Of a DNA stretch of 61,236 nt, positions 54,907 through 61,236 are shown piece after piece. The stretch spans positions 1-61,236 of the forward strand of contig NZ_SPMY01000064.1 of assembly GCF_012939955.1 (NCBI RefSeq), in the 5' to 3' direction. The notes under the pieces were generated by a model, which had not been told where the DNA came from, did no database searches, and saw only the letters and a list, made by a program, of their open reading frames with translations. Position 1 is the first letter of the stretch; every line of letters starts with the position of its first letter. The DNA comes from Candidatus Accumulibacter phosphatis. Its GTDB lineage: Bacteria; Pseudomonadota; Gammaproteobacteria; Burkholderiales; Rhodocyclaceae. The position numbers and the translations under genes were made by a program.

Positions 54907-56100
54907 CTATCCCCCGATCGCCGTCGCCGGATCGACGCGTAGCGCGGCGCGGATGGCGACGACGCTCGCCAGCGCGCAAATCGCCAGCACCAGCAGCGCA
55001 CCGCGCACGGCATCCCCGGGGAGCAGCAGGACGTACTTGGGGAAGATCGGTGCCCACAGCGTGGCTGCCGTCTTGCCAACAAGGAAGCCGATCGCCCCCA
55101 GGCCGAGCGCCTGCTGCAGGATCATCGTGGCGATCGTCCGGTTACGCGCCCCGATCAGCTTGAGCACGGCGATCTCGCGCACCTTGTTCAAAGTCATCGT
55201 GTAGATGATGAAGGCGACGATGGCCGCGCTGACAATCGCCAGGATGACCAGGAACATGAAGATCTGCTTCGCCGACGTGGCGATCAACTTGGCGACGAGG
55301 ATCTCATCCATCTCGGCACGCGTATAGGCTTCGAGGTGCTTCCAGCGCCTGATCTCGCTGGCGACGAGCGCTTCGTCGGCGTGCGGCGCGAGCCGCAGCA
55401 TGACCACATTCACCGTCCGGCTGCTGGCCTGGCTGACTTGTACGGCCTCCAGCAGTCCCGGCACTGCGGGGCGATTGAACGCCGGATTGGCCGCCGTGCG
55501 TGCACGTTCATTGACCAGGGCGTCGTTGTCCTTGAGAAACTGTACTTCCTGCGCATCGCGCAGCGGCACGAAGACCATCGGGTCGCCGCCCGACGACACC
55601 ATGCGGCGGGTCAAGCCGACCACCGTGTACTCGTGCCGCCGGATACGGATGCGCTGCCCGAGGCGAAAGCCGGTCTTGATATCGGCAATCGCCTCGTAGT
55701 GCGAGCGCGTGATCGGACGCCCGGCGACGAGGTAGCCGGGCTCGCCGGGGTGCCCGGGCTGGAAGCCGACAAGCATCACCCGTACATCCTTGCCCTGGTC
55801 TTCGATCTGCATCGTCAGATAGGTGACGTTGCCGGCCTCGACCACGCCCTTGACGCCGAGCAGCGCGCGATAGGCGTCGTCGCGAACATTCGAGGGTTCG
55901 GCGTAGGGGCCGAGCGTATCGCGTTGCACGACCCACAGGTCGGCACCGCCGTTGCTCAGCAGCACGCGGCCATCGTCAACCAGTCCGCGATAGATTCCCG
56001 CCATCGACAAGGTCACCCCGATCAGCAAGCCGAGCCCGATGCCGGTGAACAGGAACTTGCCCCAGCCATTGAGGATGTCGCGGCCGGCCAGATTGATCAT
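54907..56100 (-). CDS. FtsX-family ABC permease (DevC/MacB-like)
   Basis: A 397-aa inner-membrane protein with one N-terminal helix (FLFTGIGLGLLIGVTLSMAG), a large periplasmic domain and three C-terminal helices (FMFLVILAIVSAAIVAFIIY, GLGAIGFLVGKTAATLW, ALLVLAICALASVVAIRAAL), the DevC/FtsX topology. It should work mechanically with the adaptor and a TolC-like outer-membrane channel, which is not in the window. It overlaps the adaptor gene by 4 bp. Confidence 0.9.
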   Translation of the reverse strand: MINLAGRDILNGWGKFLFTGIGLGLLIGVTLSMAGIYRGLVDDGRVLLSNGGADLWVVQRDTLGPYAEPSNVRDDAYRALLGVKGVVEAGNVTYLTMQIEDQGKDVRVMLVGFQPGHPGEPGYLVAGRPITRSHYEAIADIKTGFRLGQRIRIRRHEYTVVGLTRRMVSSGGDPMVFVPLRDAQEVQFLKDNDALVNERARTAANPAFNRPAVPGLLEAVQVSQASSRTVNVVMLRLAPHADEALVASEIRRWKHLEAYTRAEMDEILVAKLIATSAKQIFMFLVILAIVSAAIVAFIIYTMTLNKVREIAVLKLIGARNRTIATMILQQALGLGAIGFLVGKTAATLWAPIFPKYVLLLPGDAVRGALLVLAICALASVVAIRAALRVDPATAIGG

Positions 56101-57308
56101 CGTCCTGAACTTACGCTAGCAACGCTTTCTGCGCTGGCGACGATGGCGGCGACGACCTTGACTTTCGCGTCGGGCCGCAATGCCTGCTCGCTGTGCACGA
56201 CCACTTCGTCGCCGCTGGCCAGGCCTTCCAGGATCTGACTGCGACCATCCAGGGTGGTGATGCCCACCTCTACCGGGTGGAAGACAACGTGCCCGTCCCG
56301 GATCTGCCAGACGCCGTCCTGCTGATCGATGCGTTTTACCGCCGCTGCGGGCAGCCACTGCGCGTCGACCAGTTCGACGGTGGCAATCGTCACCTCGACC
56401 AGGTCACCGATCGAGAGCGTATCGGGACGCGCCGTGAAGCCGACATTGACGATCCGCTCCTCGGTCACCGCGTCACTCTGCCAATCGACGCGCTGGACTT
56501 CGCCCCGGTAGACACGCCCGGCCTCCGCGCGCAGAACGATCTCGGCGGCCTGCCCGACGCGCACGCCACCCGCCTGCCCCTGGTCTATGCGCGCCTTGAT
56601 CCACAGGCTGGCCGGATCGATGAGCTGCAGCACGGCCTGTCCCGCAACGACCGTCGATCCCGGTTCGACCAGCCGCGCGCTGACCACGCCATCGGCGGGA
56701 CTCGTCAGGCGCGCCTGCGCACGCAGCTTGCCGACACCGGCGACATCGGCCAGCGCGCGTTGGTGATCGCGCCGCGCCGCCGCCAGCTGGGAGCTACTGG
56801 CGTCGACCGCCGCCGTCGCGGCATTGGCTTCCTGTCGCTTGGCGTCGGTCGCCTCCTGGCTGACGAAACCGCGCGCGTGCAGTTCGGCGGAACGACGCGC
56901 ACTGGCAAGGGCAAGCTGCGCGCGGCTCTGCGCTTCGGAGAGCTGGGCTTGCGCAGTGCGCACCGCGCTCGCTGCACGTTGTGCGGCGAGTCGGCCGCTG
57001 GCGACACGATCGTCGAGGTCGACCGGATCGAGTTCGGCGAGCAGTTGACCAGCCTTGACCACATCGCCCTGCTCAACCAGCACGCGCGCCACGCGGCTGG
57101 CCATCGTCGGCCCCAACGCGTAGCTGCGGCGCGCCTCGACCGTTCCGATACCAAAGGTACTGGCTACCAGCGGCCCCTGCTCCACCCTGGCCAGCGTCAC
57201 TTTGGTCGGCGCCAGCGGTCCCTGGCTGGTCGCCAGCCAGCCGAGCAGAAGAACGACTGCCACGACGAGCGCGCCGAGTACCCCCTTGCGCGGCACGCGC
57301 ACGTTCAT
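56097..57308 (-). CDS. HlyD/MacA-type periplasmic adaptor protein
   Basis: A 403-aa membrane-fusion protein: an N-terminal anchor (LGALVVAVVLLLGWLATSQG), biotinyl-lipoyl halves, a long alpha-helical hairpin (LAAQRAASAVRTAQAQLSEA onward) and beta-barrel regions (SPADGVVSARLVEPGSTVVA, SIGDLVEVTIATVELVDAQW). It links the permease and ATPase to an outer-membrane channel for export of an unknown compound. It overlaps both the TetR gene and the permease gene by 4 bp. Confidence 0.9.
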   Translation of the reverse strand: MNVRVPRKGVLGALVVAVVLLLGWLATSQGPLAPTKVTLARVEQGPLVASTFGIGTVEARRSYALGPTMASRVARVLVEQGDVVKAGQLLAELDPVDLDDRVASGRLAAQRAASAVRTAQAQLSEAQSRAQLALASARRSAELHARGFVSQEATDAKRQEANAATAAVDASSSQLAAARRDHQRALADVAGVGKLRAQARLTSPADGVVSARLVEPGSTVVAGQAVLQLIDPASLWIKARIDQGQAGGVRVGQAAEIVLRAEAGRVYRGEVQRVDWQSDAVTEERIVNVGFTARPDTLSIGDLVEVTIATVELVDAQWLPAAAVKRIDQQDGVWQIRDGHVVFHPVEVGITTLDGRSQILEGLASGDEVVVHSEQALRPDAKVKVVAAIVASAESVASVSSGR

Positions 57309-57940
57309 CGTTCGTCCCGCCCGCGATAGCCGTCGAGCAGCAAGGGAAACATCTGCCGCGCACGCGCCATCATTCCCGCCTCGCTGCCGGCAATGGCCGA
57401 CTCGATCACCAGGCCCTGGATGGCACCAATGAACAGCACCGGTGCCAGGCCGGGATCGAGATCGGCGGGAAGCTCGCCGGCGCTCCTGGCCGCGGCGAAC
57501 AAGGACGCCAGGCGCTCCCGGTAGCCCGAGATCATCGTTCGGACCTCGGCGCGGACTGGCGAATCGTCAGGATATTGCAGTTCGTGAAATAGCGCGCGGG
57601 GAACGCCGGGGTTGGCCGCAATGAAGGCCACGTGCGCGAAAAATGCGGCCTCTATTTTTGCCAGCGGCGACTTTGGCTTCGCTATCGCCGTCGCCAGCAC
57701 CGTAGCCAGCGATTCACGTACCCAGGCAAAGACCGCCATCCAGATCGCTGCCTTGTCCGGAAAGTGGCGGAAGATCGCGCCCTGGGTGACGCCGATGCGA
57801 TCGGCGATGGCCTGCGCCGTGATCGCCTCCGGACCGCGCTCGCGGGCCAGAACCAAGACCGCAGCGACGATCCCGCGCTGCCGTTCATCGCTGTTCAGAC
57901 GCTGACGGGGTGTCGTCTGGAGTGTGGTTGGAGTATCCAT
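57305..57940 (-). CDS. TetR-family repressor of the ABC exporter operon
   Basis: A 211-aa regulator with a TetR HTH (ERGPEAITAQAIADRIGVTQ, GAIFRHFPDKAAIWMAVFAW) and an all-helical ligand domain. It is the first gene of the exporter operon. A palindromic operator lies 26 bp upstream and would serve both this operon and the divergent FmdE-like gene. The ligand is probably a substrate of the pump (inference). Confidence 0.9.
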   Translation of the reverse strand: MDTPTTLQTTPRQRLNSDERQRGIVAAVLVLARERGPEAITAQAIADRIGVTQGAIFRHFPDKAAIWMAVFAWVRESLATVLATAIAKPKSPLAKIEAAFFAHVAFIAANPGVPRALFHELQYPDDSPVRAEVRTMISGYRERLASLFAAARSAGELPADLDPGLAPVLFIGAIQGLVIESAIAGSEAGMMARARQMFPLLLDGYRGRDER

Positions 57941-57965
57941 AGCGGGCGTGTACTTGAAGTCTTGT

Positions 57966-57981
57966 TAGTAACTACTTACTA
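57966..57981. promoter_or_regulatory. Candidate TetR operator
   Basis: TAGTAA-CTAC-TTACTA is a perfect dyad in the 97-bp divergent spacer between the TetR gene and the FmdE-like gene. Confidence 0.75.
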
Positions 57982-58037
57982 TCGTATTCAAGCCGTGTCC
58001 GTTTGGCAAGCGCTTAAGTCCCGAGGAGAACGCGACC

Positions 58038-58367
58038 GTGAAGTTTCCCGACCTTTTTCAATCTGCCCCGCGGATTACCGTTCGTGATCCGCTGGCCCGA
58101 TTCCTCGGAGCCGCCGAGGAAGGCGTCATCGAGTACGGCTACGGCGACGCAGTCAAGCTCGCCGGGCATTCGTGCCCGACCCTCGTCTCCGCCCGGCTGG
58201 AGCGCGTGCCGGGCGATCGCCGCATCGCTTCGCTGTTGCCGCTCTGCATCGCTCGGACCGCCAGCGATGCCCAGGCAGCCTTGTTCCAGTCACTTTGGCA
58301 AGACCGGGTCCGCATGCTCCTCGTCGAGCATGCGGACGACCCGGAAATCATCGTCGTCCAACACTGA
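58038..58367 (+). CDS. FmdE-like protein with an internal in-frame deletion
   Basis: A 109-aa protein with both ends of a FmdE/GAPDH-like family protein of about 190-200 aa: the N-terminal DPLARFLGAAEEGVIEYGYG and AVKLAGHSCPT, then directly LVSARLERVPGDRRIASLLP, LCIARTASDAQAALFQSLW and QDRVRMLLVEHADDPEI. In relatives, as I recall, about 90 residues separate the AGHSCPT segment from the C-terminal part. The start is GTG 58038 with GAGGAG upstream. The reading frame is preserved, so it may still be expressed. It is 10 bp before the next gene. Confidence 0.65.
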   Translation: MKFPDLFQSAPRITVRDPLARFLGAAEEGVIEYGYGDAVKLAGHSCPTLVSARLERVPGDRRIASLLPLCIARTASDAQAALFQSLWQDRVRMLLVEHADDPEIIVVQH

Positions 58368-58377
58368 GGAAAATCCC

Positions 58378-58851
58378 ATGACTATCCAACGCCCCCTGCT
58401 CACCGCCGCCCTCATCGCTACCTTTGGCATCGGCGTCCCCGCGTTTGCGGTCGACTCACACCAGCACGCCGCCGGCGAGCCGACCAAGCTGATGCTCGAC
58501 CACGGCAAGCAATGGGCAAGCGACGAACCACTGCGCAGGAACATGAGCGAAATCCGGGCGGCACTTGCCGCGAAAGCGACGGCTATCCACAAGGGGACGC
58601 TGACGCCAGAGGACTACAAGGCACTCGCTACCCTGGTTGAAGCGCACGTCGCCAACATCGTCAGCGAGTGCAAGCTCGAACCCGCTGCGGACGAAAACCT
58701 GCACCTCATCGTCGCCGAACTCAGCGCCGGTGCCGACGCCATGCAGGGCAAGTCGAAGGCCACACCTGCGGCTGGCGTAGTGCAGATGGTCGGCGCCGTG
58801 AATCAGTACGGCCGCTATTTCAAGCACCCGGGCTGGAAACCAATGGACTGA
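58378..58851 (+). CDS. Small secreted, probably four-helix protein
   Basis: A 157-aa protein with a signal peptide of about 24 residues (ending PAFAV). The mature part starts DSHQHAAGEPTKLMLDHGKQ and is otherwise predicted mainly helical (SEIRAALAAKATAIHKG, LATLVEAHVANIVSECKLEP, NQYGRYFKHPGW). The N-terminal His residues and conserved Cys, His hint at metal or haem binding. I do not recognise the family. It lies 10 bp downstream of the FmdE-like gene with its own GAGGAA site. Confidence 0.7.
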   Translation: MTIQRPLLTAALIATFGIGVPAFAVDSHQHAAGEPTKLMLDHGKQWASDEPLRRNMSEIRAALAAKATAIHKGTLTPEDYKALATLVEAHVANIVSECKLEPAADENLHLIVAELSAGADAMQGKSKATPAAGVVQMVGAVNQYGRYFKHPGWKPMD

Positions 58852-59072
58852 GTTGAGCCTTGGGCGGAAGCAGACCGCTGCGCTACGAAGCTTGTGTCGC
58901 CCAGTGCGGACGGGCGCAATGCCGCCTGTTTAGCCGAGCCACGAGCAGCATGCGCTGAGCTTTGGCCAGTACAAAAAAGGGTATTCTGTGCGTCGACTGG
59001 CGAATCACTTGCTAAGTAGAAGCCAGGAACGGCCTACCTTCGGCACCGGTTCCGTGAAATGAGGAGGAGCGC

Positions 59073-60233
59073 ATGACGGTCAACGCAATGCAGCAACAGG
59101 ATTGGGACCCAAGGTCGGAAGCGGTCCAGCGCGACCAGCGTGCCGCCTACGACGAGATGCGCGAGCGCTGTCCGATCGCGTATAGCGACTTTCTCGGGTG
59201 GTCCTTGTTTCGGCACGAGGATATCCTGCGCGTGCTGAATGACCCCGCTACCTTCAGTAATGCCGTGTCCAGGCATCTCTCCGTTCCGGACGGGATGGAT
59301 CCTCCCGAACACACCACGTTCCGTCGGATGATCATGCCGTATTTTGGGCCGGAACGAGTGGCGGCGTTCGAGCCGCAATGTCGTGAGATCGCCGCGACGC
59401 TCGTTCAAGCGCTGCAGGCGCGTGACGAGGTGGAGTTCATCGGCGATTTTGCCAATGGGTTCGCCATCCGGAGCCAGTGTGCCTCTCTCGGTTGGCCGCT
59501 CGATCTGTGCGAACCGCTGCGCTTGTGGACAGCGAAGAACCGCCAGGCAACTTTTGCCGAGGACCGGGTGGCCATGGCCGAGATCGCCCGTGAATTCGAG
59601 GGCTACGTCCACGACTTGCTGCAGATTCGCCGCGCGGCCGGTGACCAAGCCAGCAACGACATCACCAGCTCGCTGCTGCGACAACAGGTCCAGGGTCGAC
59701 CATTGCGCGACGAAGAGACGGTCAGCGTGCTGCGCAACTGGACCGTCGGCGAGATCGGCACGATTTCGGCGGCGTTGGGGATCCTGGCGTACCACCTCTC
59801 GGAACACGCGGATCTGCAGCAACAGTTGCGCACGCAGCCCTCCTTATTGCCCGCCGCTAGCGAGGAGATTCTGCGGATTCACGGACCGTTGGTGGCCAAT
59901 CGGCGCATCACCACCCGTGCGGTTGAAATCGGTGGCCGAAAGATCGCTGCCGGCGAACGCATCTCGCTGATCTGGATCTCCGCCAACCGCGACGGTCGCG
60001 TTTTCGAGGATCCGGAGACTTATCGGCCGCACCGTGAGCAGACCGCAAACATGCTGTATGGCGCGGGAATACACGTTTGTCCTGGCGCTCCCCTGGCCCG
60101 GATGGAGATGCGCGTGGCTCTGGAAGAGTTGCTCGCGCACACAGCCGTGATCAACCCGATCCCCGAGAGGCCGCCGACCACTGCGGTATACCCCGGCAGT
60201 GGCTTCGCCACCCTTCCCCTACGGATCCGATAA
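59073..60233 (+). CDS. Cytochrome P450
   Basis: A soluble bacterial class P450 monooxygenase of 386 aa. The K-helix ExxR (ASEEILRIHG), the meander arginine (RVFEDPETYRPHR) and the haem loop YGAGIHVCPGAPLARMEMRV with the proximal Cys are present. In the I-helix region, IGTISAALGILAYHLSEH replaces the usual acid-Thr pair by E-I-G-T-I-S, unlike many hydroxylases. ATG 59073 follows GAGGAG. No ferredoxin or reductase gene adjoins it; the substrate is unknown. Confidence 0.9.
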   Translation: MTVNAMQQQDWDPRSEAVQRDQRAAYDEMRERCPIAYSDFLGWSLFRHEDILRVLNDPATFSNAVSRHLSVPDGMDPPEHTTFRRMIMPYFGPERVAAFEPQCREIAATLVQALQARDEVEFIGDFANGFAIRSQCASLGWPLDLCEPLRLWTAKNRQATFAEDRVAMAEIAREFEGYVHDLLQIRRAAGDQASNDITSSLLRQQVQGRPLRDEETVSVLRNWTVGEIGTISAALGILAYHLSEHADLQQQLRTQPSLLPAASEEILRIHGPLVANRRITTRAVEIGGRKIAAGERISLIWISANRDGRVFEDPETYRPHREQTANMLYGAGIHVCPGAPLARMEMRVALEELLAHTAVINPIPERPPTTAVYPGSGFATLPLRIR

Positions 60234-60349
60234 ATACCGCCAACAAGGAGTTGGGGGTGACGGATTTTCGACGGTTCCGGCTTAGAACCCGGAGATGGCG
60301 CCTGCTATGGCCGTGTGATACGCGACGGTTACCACTCTGCAAGAAGCGC

Positions 60350-60740
60350 TCAGTCGCGCCACGGGTCGAATAGCGGAACTCGCGCCGTTGGCATAGTCGC
60401 CGGTGTCTCGTGTGACCACCGTCAGGCCATGATGCAGCCCCATTGCAGCAATGATGAGGTCTGGCTGCGAAAACGTATGGCCGAACTTGCGGCACTCTTC
60501 GACCAGGAGCCGCCACGTAAACATGATGTCTTCGCTGACGGGAAGAGTTCGCTCCTCGAACATGGACCGAACCTTGTGGGTCAGCCATCCGTTCAGTTCG
60601 GCGCGGCGGTTGGCGTCGGTAACGAGTTCGATGCCGAAGCGGATTTCGCTCAGAGTGACGGTGCTGACGAACAGGAGATCCAGCGGTTGTCCTGCGACGA
60701 ATGCCACCACTTGCGGCGCGGGCCGCGGACGCCGCAGTTC
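60350..60740 (-). pseudogene. vapC: VapC-type PIN toxin remnant
   Basis: From 60740 the frame gives ELRRPRPAPQVVAFVAGQPL, FVSTVTLSEIRFGIE and FSQPDLIIAAMGLHHGLTVV, then TRDTGDYAN: a PIN ribonuclease. Near 60385 one extra G shifts the frame; the proper ending ARVPLFDPWRD then stop at 60350 is in the next frame. The N-terminal strand with the first catalytic Asp (L-D-T-N-V in relatives) is missing: upstream sequence is unrelated. No antitoxin is present. Lost N-terminus and proximity to an IS110 element suggest disruption by insertion. Confidence 0.75.
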
Positions 60741-61114
60741 GGCGCCAACCCCACCCAAGCTTAAACACACCGCCCTTTGGCTATTGATAACGTATTTTAT
60801 CAGCCACTTAATTTCCGCCGTAACATCCTGCCGGCATCGCTTGAGCTGAGGGGTGGAGCTAACGGTCATTGCAGTTGCGGCCGCCCCGGATCATGAAAGA
60901 AAATTCGAGTTGGGAAGCGATGGGTAGAGGTCGCGCAAAGCTTTGGCGGCTCGACCCCGAACTTTAACGTGACCCGCTGAACCGACTCGTACCCCGGATT
61001 GCTGCCATCGAGCGCACACATTAAAAGGGCCGTTGGCGACCTGTCGCCTTCAGGCAACTTCGGTTCTGGCACCCACCGCCTCCCGCTTTCAAGTTTATTG
61101 CGAAAGGAGACGGT
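60741..61114. other. Junction region and presumed left end of the IS110-family element, candidate bridge RNA locus
   Basis: A 374-bp stretch without a gene. From about 60890 to 61114 it is the 5' non-coding part in front of the IS110-family transposase. In IS110-group elements this segment encodes the structured bridge RNA that pairs with donor and target (established). The right part contains hairpin-forming runs (for example GGCGACCTGTCGCC at 61034-61047). The exact left boundary was not found. Confidence 0.45.
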
Positions 61115-61236
61115 ATGGAACTGGTTCCGATCCACAAGCGGGTCATTGGACTCGACATTCATCAAGCCCAGATCACGGCGTGCGCGATCATCGAGGAATC
61201 GGGCGGCGAGACACGCATCGAACAACGGCAATTTGG
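61115..61236 (+). CDS. IS110-family transposase, 3'-truncated by the window edge
   Basis: ATG 61115 with AAGGAGA upstream opens a frame beginning MELVPIHKRVIGLDIHQAQI and continuing TACAIIEES to the edge. The GLDIH block is the first catalytic Asp region of the RuvC-like DEDD transposases of IS110. Only 40 codons are visible. Confidence 0.85.
   Translation, partial: MELVPIHKRVIGLDIHQAQITACAIIEESGGETRIEQRQF

Overview
The window reads as chromosomal DNA of a high-GC betaproteobacterium, most likely Rhodocyclales and possibly a Candidatus Accumulibacter-like or Azonexus/Dechloromonas-like denitrifier. This rests on the smpB/ratA/rnfH/DUF4124/guaB/guaA gene order, PPi-dependent phosphofructokinase, cd1 nitrite reductase with quinol NO reductase, a sigma-54-driven assimilatory nitrate reductase and several decayed mobile or toxin-antitoxin remnants. 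The taxonomic call is inference; no rRNA or tRNA gene was seen.

Layout. 1-9.3 kb: 3' part of pfp with a strong terminator, D-amino acid dehydrogenase, a solitary amino-acid binding protein, a lipoprotein, then nasA behind a sigma-54 promoter, ybiB and a NUDIX hydrolase. 9.4-10.9 kb: a decayed toxin-antitoxin pair, a hexanucleotide tandem repeat and a doubtful gene fragment. 10.9-18.7 kb: a tightly coupled nine-gene minus-strand operon (folE2, FAD oxidoreductase, DUF1365, Cfa-like methyltransferase, chalcone-isomerase-like, MFS, DUF3833 lipoprotein, SDR, SnoaL-like), divergent from a CarH/LitR-type B12-binding MerR regulator at 19.1-20.1 kb. Four copies of an 11-bp palindrome lie between them. 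This looks like a light-responsive membrane-lipid and pterin operon. 20.4-22.3 kb: SLC13/RCK permease.

22.6-28.9 kb: an unusual four-gene minus-strand cluster made of a large lipoprotein, a trypsin-like protease fused to a SleB-type cell-wall hydrolase, a large membrane protein with a peptidoglycan-binding-like domain and a GCGCD tail, and an Amidase_2/PG-binding amidase. It is my best candidate for an undescribed system. 29-34.3 kb: IS5 transposase remnant, thioesterase, a MITE-like inverted repeat, lutABC, and the divergent FCD-GntR regulator bracketed by inverted copies of an intergenic repeat. 34.4-39.3 kb: housekeeping (smpB, ratA, rnfH, guaB, guaA). 39.5-46.3 kb: orphan DinJ-like antitoxin, then denitrification: nirS with an FNR/DNR box, a truncated CcoG-like protein, norZ with a promoter covered by two NsrR-like dyads, nsrR and a cupin protein.

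46.5-52.5 kb: four consecutive minus-strand genes of which three are broken (kefB-like frameshift, Enzyme I with an amber codon and a fused GNAT domain, cystathionine synthase/lyase with a frameshift and an opal codon); a hemerythrin gene among them is intact. 52.6-54.1 kb: MarR regulator, PAS protein, hemerythrin protein. 54.2-57.9 kb: DevBCA-like ABC exporter plus TetR regulator with an operator. 58-60.2 kb: internally deleted FmdE-like protein, small periplasmic protein, cytochrome P450. 60.3-61.2 kb: vapC remnant and the start of an IS110-family element whose 5' non-coding part may encode a bridge RNA.
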